A program made the position numbers and the translations under genes. From contig NZ_CP108487.1 of the NCBI RefSeq assembly GCF_036226525.1, positions 4,526,001 through 4,590,000 of the forward strand: a DNA stretch of 64,000 bases, given 5' to 3'. Source of the DNA: Kribbella sp. NBC_01245. Its GTDB lineage: Bacteria > Actinomycetota > Actinomycetes > Propionibacteriales > Kribbellaceae. Under the pieces are notes generated by a model. The model did no database searches. It saw only the letters and a program-made list of their open reading frames with translations, and was not told the origin of the DNA. This document shows, one piece after another, positions 25,249-33,418 of the stretch (within the stretch, counting starts at the first letter, position 1; each line of letters begins with the position of its first letter).

Positions 25249-28200
25249 TCAATGCCTATACACCTCCAGCTCATACACCGAATACCCGTACGACGTCGCG
25301 CGCTGCGTCCCGGTCATGCGCACATACCGCGCGGCCGTCGCGGGGAAGCGCGCGACATCCTCGCCGCCATTCCCGGCAGCCGTCGCGTAGACCTGGCGCC
25401 AAGTCGTACCGTCACTCGACACCTCGATCCGATACCCCTTGGCGTACGCCGCCTCCCACCGCAGCACCACCCGGGCAACGCTCTGCTCCGCACCGAGATC
25501 GACCTTCAGCCACTGCGGATCGGACCAGTTGCTGGCCCAACGCGTCCCGGGATTCCCGTCCGTCGCGTTGGCCGGCGGCGAGTTGTACCAGCCGGTCTCG
25601 TGGCTGCTCGCGGTCGCCGTCTTCCCGAGGGCCCGGTTGCTCACGTCATCCCCACGTCGCGCGGGGAATTCGATCACCTGCTGGTACGTCGGCCGGTTGA
25701 CCCAATGCGTGCGGTCCTGGGTGATGCCGCCCATCGGCTGGTGCACGATCGAGTCGGCGCAATACTGGTCGCCCGCGGCACAATCGCCCGATGCGGGATA
25801 GACCGTTGCCGCAGGCACCTTTGTCGCCGCCAGCAACGACTCGGCCAGCGATGTCCGGCATTGGGTCAGATCGCCGCCACCGCAATACGTCACCGGCTGA
25901 GGCGTCTTGACCGGATCACCGAGGACCTTACGAAGATCACGCTGAACGAATCCCCACCAACCACTCTGGTACGCCGAACCCTGGTGGTTCGCCCGCTCGT
26001 CGACCTTGATCGTCGACACCAACGCGCCGTACAACTCAGGCCCCAGAGCCTTGAACTGTGTTGCCACCAGCAACGGCCACCACGCGTCGAGAATCCGGAT
26101 AGCGTCACTGTGCGAGTAGACCGCCCCTGGGCCACTGGTCTTTCGCAAACTCCCCGACGCCTTCCAGGCTTCGAGTTTCGCGATCGCGTCAGCCACGGCC
26201 GGATCGGTCGAGCCACTGCGGAGGACCCGCAGGAGGTACGGCAGCACTTGCTCGGCGCGAAGGTCGACCGTCGCCGCGTCCTCCATCGCCTCGACCAGCC
26301 GGCCCCGGGTGAACTTCTGCCCGGCACCGAGAACGGCCTTGATCCTGGTATCGAGCGGCTGGCTGCGATGCACGGCGCCATAGCTGAAGTTGCCGTCCGA
26401 CGCGGAGAAGCCAGGCGCTTGTTTGTTGTTCCAGCTGGTGAGGAAGTCCTGGTTCACCACCTGCGGATGCTGCGCGGGTGGCGTGTACGTCGCGCGGTTG
26501 GTCGCGGGGTTCCACCCGAGCCACTCGTAGGCCGGCAAGCCCCACGTCGGCAGGTTCGGATCAGCGCCGGCCGGGCGGACCGGGTTGTCGCCGGAGTTGT
26601 AGTACGCGATGTCGGTCTTGTCGGTGTAGAACCAGTTGAACGCATAGCCGACCTTGCCCGCGGCACGCTGGAAGTCCTGCGCCGACTTCACCGCATTCGG
26701 GTCGTTGAAGAGCATGAACCCGAGCGCCGATCCGGACTCGTTGCCGTACGTCGACCGGTTCTTCGTGAAGGCGACGGGCTTACCGCCAACGGTCCCGCGA
26801 TGCGTGATCAGGCCGAGCTTGGTCCGGTTCGCGACCAGCGTGTACGACCCGGCGGGCTCGGGCGAACCGAGGCTGGAGTACCACTCGTTGTGCCGCTCGA
26901 GCCGCTCGATCGGCAGGCACGACCCACGGAATACGTAATGCGTTGAGGCCTTGGTCGGCGTACCACCGCCCGGCTCGCACAACGGCACGGCGTACGTGTC
27001 GGTGATGTCCTGGCCGGCCGACGTGGCACTCCACGAGTAGTCCTGCCCGCGCCCGATCAACGTGTAGAAGTTGAGCCCGGCGAAGGCCACGCCGCGTGAG
27101 CTGATGCCCGGGCCTTGGAGCTCCTGGCGGACCCAGAGTTGCGGGGCGAAGTACCCGGTTTGCGGGCCGTAGACCGCGATCGGGTTGCCGCTTTGCGTGT
27201 GCGCGCCCGAGACGAGCAACGCGTTCGACATGCCCTTGGAGCCGAAGCCCTTGGGGAAGACGCCGTCCTTGAGAATGCCCTTCAGCTTCTCGTTGCCCTT
27301 GGCAACCTTCGGCGCTTTTCCAGCAAAAGCGGTCTGATCGACCACCAGCGGTTCCTTCGTGACGGACCCGCGATCCGGCAGCGCGCGGCCGGCCGGATTC
27401 GCCTCGGTCACGCCGTACGGGAAGGTGGCGCCGTTGTGCACGGTGGTGTTGGCCTCGACGTCGTTCTGCGAACGGAAGGCCTCCCACACCTTGGTGCCCT
27501 GCGTGACGCCGTACCGCGCCCGCGCCTCGATCAACGCGAGCGCCGACGCCATCTCACCACCGCCGCCACCGCCGAAGATGCCCGCCACCACGGCGGCCGT
27601 CGCCACCACGTCCGTGACCTTCCACGGCCGCGGCGTCGGCAGGCCGAGGGCGACGTACTCGCCGGGATACGCGATGCCGACCGTGTTGATGTAGTGGTTG
27701 ACCCCGTCGACCCAGGCCTGGATATCCCGCTGCATCTTGACGCCGTCCGCGCCGTACAGCTCGTCGGCCGAGTCGAACTGCGCCTGCAACTCCGCCTCGG
27801 TATAGGGCGCCGTACTCCAGAACTGCTGCTCGAACTCACGGTTGGCCTGCGCCCCACCGGCGAACGGCGTCAGCTGGCCGCGACCGAGATGGCGGAAGAC
27901 ATCCATCACGAAGAGGCGATCGTTCGCCCCGGCATAACCCGCACCGAACATCGTGCCTTCGCGCGTCGTACCGGTGATGTGCGGGATGCCGCGCGACTTG
28001 TCCCGCACGATCGTGACGTCCGCGCGCGGCTGGTACGTACTCGCCACGTCGGCCGGGGCGACGCCAAAGCCCTGGTCGTCGAAATACGGATTGAGGCCGT
28101 CGTCGGTGATGCCCTGGTAGTTCCAGACCAGATCCTCGTACGCCTTCTTGGTATCGCTGAAGTGGGCCGGCCGGGTGCCGAATGCCTTGAAGGCAAGGAG

Positions 28201-28452
28201 TTCCGCGAAGGTGGCGTTGCCGTTCTGCCCGGGCGGGAGGATATCCGCGCACTGCCCCACGCAATAGTCCGGCGGCGCTGCTGCTAGCTGTGCTGCCTGC
28301 GCGGCTGTCGGCGTGGTTGGCGCGGCCTGTGCGGTTGGCGCCGTTTTCGGGGCGGCGAGGCCCGCGATGACGACGGCGGCGGCCGCGGTGATGGCGATCA
28401 AACGGGTACGGCGTGAGGTGGTGCGGGCTGCGGAGCGGCGCGGTCGCGTCAC
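25249..28452 (-). CDS. Secreted penicillin-acylase-family Ntn hydrolase with C-terminal discoidin (F5/8C) domain
   Basis: 1067 residues from GTG 28452 (GGGAGGA upstream); the longer open frame to 28572 lacks a signal. Signal peptide RLIAITAAAAVVIAGLAAP is followed by the acylase alpha chain. The autocatalytic nucleophile is probably Ser409 in KGMSNALLVSG, with conserved oxyanion and beta-chain motifs (YGPQTGYFAPQLW). The last 130 residues are a coagulation-factor-like carbohydrate-binding domain (NRALGKTATASSHETG to YSVYELEVY). Family members cleave amide bonds of beta-lactams, acyl-homoserine lactones or lipopeptides; the substrate is open. Confidence 0.88.
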   Translation of the reverse strand: MTRPRRSAARTTSRRTRLIAITAAAAVVIAGLAAPKTAPTAQAAPTTPTAAQAAQLAAAPPDYCVGQCADILPPGQNGNATFAELLAFKAFGTRPAHFSDTKKAYEDLVWNYQGITDDGLNPYFDDQGFGVAPADVASTYQPRADVTIVRDKSRGIPHITGTTREGTMFGAGYAGANDRLFVMDVFRHLGRGQLTPFAGGAQANREFEQQFWSTAPYTEAELQAQFDSADELYGADGVKMQRDIQAWVDGVNHYINTVGIAYPGEYVALGLPTPRPWKVTDVVATAAVVAGIFGGGGGGEMASALALIEARARYGVTQGTKVWEAFRSQNDVEANTTVHNGATFPYGVTEANPAGRALPDRGSVTKEPLVVDQTAFAGKAPKVAKGNEKLKGILKDGVFPKGFGSKGMSNALLVSGAHTQSGNPIAVYGPQTGYFAPQLWVRQELQGPGISSRGVAFAGLNFYTLIGRGQDYSWSATSAGQDITDTYAVPLCEPGGGTPTKASTHYVFRGSCLPIERLERHNEWYSSLGSPEPAGSYTLVANRTKLGLITHRGTVGGKPVAFTKNRSTYGNESGSALGFMLFNDPNAVKSAQDFQRAAGKVGYAFNWFYTDKTDIAYYNSGDNPVRPAGADPNLPTWGLPAYEWLGWNPATNRATYTPPAQHPQVVNQDFLTSWNNKQAPGFSASDGNFSYGAVHRSQPLDTRIKAVLGAGQKFTRGRLVEAMEDAATVDLRAEQVLPYLLRVLRSGSTDPAVADAIAKLEAWKASGSLRKTSGPGAVYSHSDAIRILDAWWPLLVATQFKALGPELYGALVSTIKVDERANHQGSAYQSGWWGFVQRDLRKVLGDPVKTPQPVTYCGGGDLTQCRTSLAESLLAATKVPAATVYPASGDCAAGDQYCADSIVHQPMGGITQDRTHWVNRPTYQQVIEFPARRGDDVSNRALGKTATASSHETGWYNSPPANATDGNPGTRWASNWSDPQWLKVDLGAEQSVARVVLRWEAAYAKGYRIEVSSDGTTWRQVYATAAGNGGEDVARFPATAARYVRMTGTQRATSYGYSVYELEVYRH

Positions 28453-28532
28453 GGGTCCTCCCTCAAAGCTCGGCGGGCTCGGGATGACGATGCAGGGACG
28501 TCCCGATTGACAATGACCGACCGCCTCGATTC

Positions 28533-28570
28533 GGTCAATAGTCCAGGTCAGTTGACTTGGACGGTTGACC
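28533..28570. promoter_or_regulatory. Putative TetR operator between acylase and TetR genes
   Basis: A 38-bp imperfect palindrome begins GGTCAATAGTCCA and ends TGGACGGTTGACC; 15 of 19 positions match between the arms. It lies in the 146-bp divergent control region, 28 bp before the TetR start, fitting autoregulation and control of the acylase. Confidence 0.55.
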
Positions 28571-28598
28571 AATTCAGGATCCCGACTACCGTGGGGCC

Positions 28599-29210
28599 AT
28601 GGCCCGAGTCCCCGCCACCGAGCGCCGCGCCGACCTGATCCAGGCGGCGATCCGGGTCGCGACGCGCGAAGGTCTGGCCGCCACCACCACCCGGCGGATC
28701 GCCGAGGAGGCCGGCATCTCGGTCGGCATCGTGCACTACTGCTTCCGCTCGAAGGAGGAGTTGCTGCACGAGGCGATCCGGGTCATCTCCGACGCCCAGG
28801 TCGTGGCCGCCCAGCGCGCGATCGCGCCCGGCTGCGACGTACCGACGAGTGTGCGCAACGCGTTCCGCGGGTTCTGGGGATTGGTCGAGGAGACGCCCGA
28901 CGCGCAGTTGCTGACGTACGAGCTGACCAGCTGGGCGCTCCGAAACGCCGAGACCGAGCCGCTCGCCCGCGAACAACGCGACCGCCAGTTGGCCGGCATC
29001 ACCCAGATCCTGGCCGAAATCGCCTCCGCGGCCGACATCACCTTCGCCGCCCCGGTCGACCTCCTGGCCCGCATGACCCTAGCCGTAACCGACGGCGTAA
29101 CCCTCGGCTGGCTGGTAGACCGCGACACACCCGCCGCCAAGGCCACTCTCGACGCCTTCACCACCCAACTCATCACCCTCGCCGCCCCCACCCCCGCCGC
29201 CGCGCACTAA
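28599..29210 (+). CDS. TetR-family transcriptional regulator
   Basis: 203 residues. N-terminal TetR DNA-binding domain (ADLIQAAIRVATREG, TTRRIAEEAGISVGIVHYCF) with the BetI-like FRSKEELLHEAI continuation and a helical effector domain. It is divergent from the acylase operon with a palindromic operator candidate between them. Effector unknown. A type A palindromic element starts 5 bp after its TAA stop. Confidence 0.9.
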   Translation: MARVPATERRADLIQAAIRVATREGLAATTTRRIAEEAGISVGIVHYCFRSKEELLHEAIRVISDAQVVAAQRAIAPGCDVPTSVRNAFRGFWGLVEETPDAQLLTYELTSWALRNAETEPLAREQRDRQLAGITQILAEIASAADITFAAPVDLLARMTLAVTDGVTLGWLVDRDTPAAKATLDAFTTQLITLAAPTPAAAH

Positions 29211-29215
29211 CCTCC

Positions 29216-29373
29216 CCGTTCATCGGGCCCTTGTGACGAGGCGTGTCGCGCATCATCGGGCCCTAATGACCAAGAGGGCGAGCGGATCGCCAGCACCACA
29301 CGGTGATCCAAACGGGGCGAGCCTGGGCGAAATCGATCGCCGCGTGGACCTGGCGGTCCGCCTCGCCCAGGCT
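29216..29373. repeat. Palindromic element type A, copy 2 (left half only)
   Basis: 29216-29271 matches the terminal arm of the copies at 20608 and 44871 (CCGTTCATCGGGCCCTTGTG, then the second subunit TCATCGGGCCCTAATGAC). No opposite arm is present. Further in, an 11-bp perfect inverted repeat AGCCTGGGCGA / TCGCCCAGGCT (29320-29330 with 29363-29373) encloses sequence that is 22/25 identical to the interior of copy 3 (GTGGACCTGGCG-TCCGCCT). Confidence 0.7.
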
Positions 29374-29388
29374 GGGTACGCTGGTCAG

Positions 29389-29817
29389 GTGCTCAAAGGG
29401 GCCACGGGCAAGGAACCGCCGGCGCTGAGACCGCGCCTATCCCGCGCTCGGCGCCTCTTCCCCTACTTACTACTCGCCGCCGGACTGATCGAACTCCCCT
29501 GGCTGACCTTCCTCGCCATCCAGTTGCCCTCAGCAACCGACGGCGTCTCCTGGTCCTACTTCTGGGTCCTGCTCGACGCCCTCGAAGCCGCCGGCCTCAT
29601 CCTCACCGGCCTCCTCTACCGCCAGCACAACCCCCGCCTGGCCGTCTTCGCGCTACCCACCGCCGCCCTCCTACTGATAGACGCCTACGTCGACACCACC
29701 ACAACCACCGGCCGCGAACACCTAGCCGCCCTAGCCATGGCCGCCCTAATCGAACTCCCCCTAGCCGCCGCCACCCTGTACGCCACCCACCACACCTGGC
29801 ACCGAAGGCCCCAATGA
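29389..29817 (+). CDS. Small integral membrane protein of unknown function
   Basis: 142 residues from GTG 29389, with four hydrophobic segments (PYLLLAAGLIELPWLTFLAI, LLDALEAAGLILTGLLY, LAVFALPTAALLLIDAY, ALAMAALIELPLAAATLY). The frame is open to a GTG at 29233 and an ATG at 29266, but these lie inside the palindromic element and the added residues have weaker codon bias. The true start is therefore uncertain. Its stop overlaps a methyltransferase remnant by 4 bp (ATGA). No family recognised. Confidence 0.6.
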   Translation: MLKGATGKEPPALRPRLSRARRLFPYLLLAAGLIELPWLTFLAIQLPSATDGVSWSYFWVLLDALEAAGLILTGLLYRQHNPRLAVFALPTAALLLIDAYVDTTTTTGREHLAALAMAALIELPLAAATLYATHHTWHRRPQ

Positions 29818-30219
29818 CTCGTGCTGCCGATTTGTCGCAGACCAACCTCAGTTACCGACGGCCGGACCTCTATGACCGACTGACTGCCGACGACGGCGTC
29901 GTACATCGCCGTCCATAGCCACCCGCGGACGCGGCTCGTCATTCTCACCCTCACGGAGCCGAACGCGGACGGCGCTCGCCGATCGACGCGGTTGGCGGAT
30001 CCGGCGGCAGAGGTCGAAACGCGGTCTGAGTGGGATGCGGACAGACGGATCGTCACCACCTGGCGGACGTGGCGGCACGACGACGGCAGCCAGGACGACG
30101 ATGTGATGGAACGACGCGTCATCTCGATCCCCGAGATCACCGCACTGCTTGAACAGGCGGGCTTCCGCGACGTGCAGGCTGTCGCCACCTACGTGACCGC
30201 GCGTCGTACCGATCGATAG
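29814..30219 (+). pseudogene. Internally deleted class I methyltransferase
   Basis: The start is intact: ATG overlapping the upstream stop, then LSYRRPDLYDRLTADDG, typical of the N-terminal lid of SAM-dependent methyltransferases, ending at a TAG (29916-29918). The C-terminal part continues in another frame as RLVILTLTEPNADG, SEWDADRRIVTTWRTW and RRVISIPEITALLEQAGFRD to TAG 30219. The SAM-binding Rossmann core is missing, so this is a deletion remnant. Confidence 0.7.
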
Positions 30220-30225
30220 AAAGGG

Positions 30226-30261
30226 GAAAGCCCCGGTGGATGGGGATCCACCGGAGCTTTC
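30226..30261. terminator. Bidirectional terminator hairpin
   Basis: 16-bp stem (GAAAGCCCCGGTGGAT / ATCCACCGGAGCTTTC, one G-T pair) with a GGGG loop, between the methyltransferase remnant and the converging helicase gene. Confidence 0.7.
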
Positions 30262-30273
30262 GGTTGGTGCTGG

Positions 30274-32403
30274 TTAGTACGAGGCGCGGTTGGACTCGCG
30301 GCGGGGGCCGCTGGAACGGCCCGGGCCGCGGCCGCCACCTCGGCGGTCGTCGAACCGGTTGCCGCCGCCGAAGCGCTTGCCACCCTTGAAGCCGCCACCG
30401 GGACCACGCTTGGCCGACTTGGGCTCGGGCAGTTTGACCGGGTAGCCCGACGGCTTGGCGCCACCGGTCAGCTCGGTCACGAGGCCGTCACCCGGACGGG
30501 CGCGGACCGGCTCGGTCTCGACGCCGGCCGACTCGGCCAGACGCATCATGCCGCGACGCTGGTGCGGGAGCACGAGCGTGACGACCGAACCCTTGCCACC
30601 GGCACGCGCCGTACGACCGGCACGGTGCAGGTAGTCCTTGTGGTCCGCGGCCGGGTCGGCCTGAACGATCAGACCGACGTCGTCGACGTGGATGCCGCGA
30701 GCCGCGACGTCCGTGGCGACGAGGACCGGCACGGAGCCGTCCTTGAACTGGTCCAGGGTGCGGTTACGCGCGCCCTGGGTCAGACCGCCGTGCAGCGCGG
30801 CGGCCATCACGCCCCGGTCGCGGAGCTGGGTGGCGACGCGGTCGGCGCCCAGCTTGGTGCGAACGAAGACGATGGTCTTGCCGTCGCGGCTGGCCAGCTC
30901 GGCCGTCAGCGACTGCTTGTGACCGGGCTCGATCACCAGCAGGTGGTGCTCCATCGTGGTCACCGCGGCCTGAGCGGAGTCGGTCTGGTGCGTGACCGGG
31001 TCCTTCAGGTAGTTGCGCACGATCTTGTCGACGTCGTTGTCCAGCGTCGCCGAGAACAGCAACCGCTGACCGGTGGTCGGCGTCATGTCGAGCAGCGTGG
31101 TGACGGCCGGCATGAAGCCCATGTCGCACATGTGGTCGGCCTCGTCCAGCACCATCACCTCGACCGCACCGAGGTCGGCAGCGCCCTGCTCACACAGGTC
31201 GATCAGCCGGCCGGGGGTGGCGATCAGCAGGTCGACACCACGACGGAGCGCGTCGATCTGCTTCGGGTAGGGCAGTCCGCCCGCGATCAGCTTCACCGAC
31301 ACGTTCATCACGTGGGCGAGCGGCTCGAGCGCGTCGTGCACCTGCATGGCGAGCTCACGGGTCGGCACCAGGATGACGGCGCGCGGGCGCCGCGTCTCGG
31401 TGTGACCGCCGGCCAGACGCATCAGCGTCGGCAGGCCGAATCCGAGGGTCTTACCGGAACCGGTCTGACCCCGGCCGAGCACGTCCTTACCCGCGAGCGC
31501 GTCCGGAATGGTCGCGGCCTGGATCGGGAACGGCGCGGTGATGCCTTCCTTGGCGAGGCGCTGCACCAGGCGCGGCGCGAGGCCGAGCTCGGCGAACTTG
31601 TTGTCCGGGTCCACCGTGCCGAGGTCCTCGACCACGTCGGTACGCACCGGGCGCTCGTCCCGGTCGGCCCGGGCGTAGCTGCCGCCACGGTCCTCGCGGT
31701 CAACCGAGCCACGGTACGACGAACCCTGGTTGCGGTCGAACGAACGCTGCGGGCGGTCATTCCGGTCGTTCCGGTCGAACGAACGCGCGGGGCGGTCGTT
31801 GCCACGGTCCGACGAGGCCGGACGGTCGTTGCGATCGTACGAACGCGCGGGGCGGTCGTTGCGGTCGAACGAACGCGCCGGACGGTCGTTGCCACGGTCC
31901 GAGGACGCCGGACGGTCGTTGCGGTCGTACGAACGCGCGGGGCGGTCGTTGCCACGGTCCGACGAGGCCGGACGGTCGTTACGGTCGAACGAACGCGCGG
32001 GGCGATCGTTGCGGTCGAACGAACGCGCCGGACGGTCATTGCCACGGTCCGAGGACGCCGGACGATCATTGCGATCGTACGAACGCGCCGGACGGTCATT
32101 GCGATCGCCACGGTCGTACGCCGGACGGTCATTGCCACGGTCATTGCCACGGTCGTTGCCGCGGTCAGACGAGGCGGGACGGTCGTACGAGCGCGCGGGG
32201 CGATCGGTCGAACGCTCCTGACGATCGTTCGTGGCGGGCCGCGCCGCCGGAGCGGAACGCTCAGCGGGCGCAGTGAAGTCTGCGCCGGCGGCCATCCGCT
32301 CGCCGTACGACTGGTTCTGGAACTTCTTGTGACGGGGTTTCTTATTACGATCGGCCGCTGAATCGCCATCGGCCGGGATGTAACGCTGGTCCTGCTGGGA
32401 CAC
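30274..32403 (-). CDS. DEAD-box RNA helicase with long Asp-Arg-rich N-terminal repeat tail
   Basis: 709 residues from GTG 32403. Residues about 45-230 are low-complexity repeats of NDRPARS(Y/F)DR and NDRPASSDRG (DNA repeats of about 60 bp at 31740-32200). The helicase core follows with the Q-motif region, GRGQTGSGKT, PTRELAMQV, TPGRLIDL, DEAD in VLDEADHMCDMGF, SAT and HRAGRTARAG. The C-terminus is a Gly/Arg-rich RNA-binding tail (GGGFKGGKRFGGGNRFDDRR). Such enzymes unwind RNA in ribosome assembly and cold adaptation; the disordered tails suggest condensate-forming behaviour, which is inference. Confidence 0.93.
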   Translation of the reverse strand: MSQQDQRYIPADGDSAADRNKKPRHKKFQNQSYGERMAAGADFTAPAERSAPAARPATNDRQERSTDRPARSYDRPASSDRGNDRGNDRGNDRPAYDRGDRNDRPARSYDRNDRPASSDRGNDRPARSFDRNDRPARSFDRNDRPASSDRGNDRPARSYDRNDRPASSDRGNDRPARSFDRNDRPARSYDRNDRPASSDRGNDRPARSFDRNDRNDRPQRSFDRNQGSSYRGSVDREDRGGSYARADRDERPVRTDVVEDLGTVDPDNKFAELGLAPRLVQRLAKEGITAPFPIQAATIPDALAGKDVLGRGQTGSGKTLGFGLPTLMRLAGGHTETRRPRAVILVPTRELAMQVHDALEPLAHVMNVSVKLIAGGLPYPKQIDALRRGVDLLIATPGRLIDLCEQGAADLGAVEVMVLDEADHMCDMGFMPAVTTLLDMTPTTGQRLLFSATLDNDVDKIVRNYLKDPVTHQTDSAQAAVTTMEHHLLVIEPGHKQSLTAELASRDGKTIVFVRTKLGADRVATQLRDRGVMAAALHGGLTQGARNRTLDQFKDGSVPVLVATDVAARGIHVDDVGLIVQADPAADHKDYLHRAGRTARAGGKGSVVTLVLPHQRRGMMRLAESAGVETEPVRARPGDGLVTELTGGAKPSGYPVKLPEPKSAKRGPGGGFKGGKRFGGGNRFDDRRGGGRGPGRSSGPRRESNRASY
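31740..32200 (-). repeat. Tandem DNA repeats coding the helicase tail
   Basis: Units of 30 bp arranged in roughly 60-bp blocks built from CGGTCGTTGC(C/G) with CGAACGAACGCGC or CCACGGTCCGA alternatives. They code NDRPARSFDR / NDRPASSDRG repeats in the helicase N-terminal tail. High identity suggests recent expansion and probable length variation between strains. Confidence 0.85.
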
Positions 32404-32739
32404 GCAATCTCTCTCTCGAACACACGGCTCAATGCCATGTTCGCAGCCCGCGCACGTCAGCACCTGACCAGAAATCTGGCCAGGGAGGACACAGGGCAGG
32501 AGATTGGCATCGACCTGCGGGTGCTTCGCGTTGCACCCATGTCATCGGGGGTCTTCAGCGGATGCTGAACCGATGGGTCGGAGCGCCTGGGAAATGCTTT
32601 TGGTGACGCGACTCGCGCAACCGACGGTGATCAGTCTACCCGATCCGCAGCGTCACCCTGACCACTCTCCGAAACCATCCCCGTGACCCCGCCCACACCC
32701 GCACGCCGCCCGAACAACCCGCCCGCGCCCGAGACGACG
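32404..32739. other. Long leader/intergenic region between helicase and soxR
   Basis: About 340 bp without a supported coding frame. It is the upstream region of the helicase gene (GAGAGAG about 5 nt before its GTG). Long 5' leaders are usual for cold-responsive DEAD-box genes, so a regulatory leader is possible, but I see no recognised riboswitch or obvious terminator-antiterminator pair. Confidence 0.35.
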
Positions 32740-32740
32740 T

Positions 32741-32760
32741 ACATCAAGTTAACTTTAACT
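32741..32760. promoter_or_regulatory. Putative SoxR box
   Basis: The segment contains the perfect palindrome AAGTTAACTT (32746-32755) preceded by TC, matching the centre of known SoxR operators (CCTCAAGTTAACTTGAGG type) on the left and centre; the right arm is degraded. It is about 30 bp upstream of the soxR ATG, in line with autoregulation. Confidence 0.5.
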
Positions 32761-32789
32761 ATGTGGATCCGCGGCCTAGAGTGAGGGAC

Positions 32790-33266
32790 ATGGCCGAGGA
32801 AACCACACTGAGCAAGGACCATTGGCTTTCTATCGGCGAGATCGCCCGCCGGGCCGGGGTCGCCTCATCGGCCTTGCGGTTCTACGAGGACCAGGGCCTG
32901 ATCACCTCGCGGCGCACCGCCGGGAACCAGCGGCAGTACCTGCGCAGCACCTTGCGCCGGGTCGCGTTCGTCCAGGCGGCCCAACGCGTCGGCCTGGCCC
33001 TTTCGGAGATCAAGGCCGCGCTCGACTCGCTGCCCGACGACCGGACGCCGACCCGGACCGACTGGTCCCGGCTGTCGAAATCCTGGCGGAGCCGGCTCGA
33101 CGAGCGCATCTCCGAGCTCGAGCGGCTGCGGGACGACCTCGACGGCTGTATCGGCTGCGGCTGCCTGAGCCTGCAACGCTGCAACCTCTACAACAAGAAC
33201 GACCGGCTGGCCGAGCGTGGACCGGGCGCCCGCATTCTGAACGTGGGCATACCCAGCGAGCTATGA
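32790..33266 (+). CDS. soxR: Redox-sensitive MerR-family regulator SoxR
   Basis: 158 residues. MerR helix-turn-helix (WLSIGEIARRAGVASSALRF, YEDQGLI) and dimerisation helix are followed by the SoxR [2Fe-2S] cluster motif CIGCGCLSLQRC with spacing CxxCxCxxxxxC. SoxR is oxidised by redox-cycling compounds such as pigmented antibiotics and then activates nearby genes. ATG 32790 has GAGGGA upstream. No typical target (exporter, oxidoreductase) is adjacent; the snapalysin gene follows 150 bp downstream. Confidence 0.93.
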   Translation: MAEETTLSKDHWLSIGEIARRAGVASSALRFYEDQGLITSRRTAGNQRQYLRSTLRRVAFVQAAQRVGLALSEIKAALDSLPDDRTPTRTDWSRLSKSWRSRLDERISELERLRDDLDGCIGCGCLSLQRCNLYNKNDRLAERGPGARILNVGIPSEL

Positions 33267-33418
33267 AGGGCATAGCGACCGCCCAGCCGCACGAGGGTTA
33301 ACCCCTGCCTTTTTCCCGATCTGATGTGGAATTCCTTCCAGGTTGGCAACATCCCTGCTCAGTTGCGATGAGTGACCCGCTGATCGCAATCCGCCACTGA
33401 ACAGGGAGTGAGGCTTCC

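Noticed and set aside
31740..32200. Regular repeats that might be a CRISPR array
   Set aside because: The repeats are in frame with the helicase coding sequence, there are no unique spacers of constant length, and no cas genes are in the window.
30562..32361. Long plus-strand open frame opposite the helicase
   Set aside because: Mirror of the helicase repeats, Arg/Val-rich low-complexity translation, no ribosome binding site.
33292..33308. Short palindrome AGGGTTAACCCCT after soxR as a regulator site or terminator
   Set aside because: Too short and without supporting context to choose between chance, terminator and operator.
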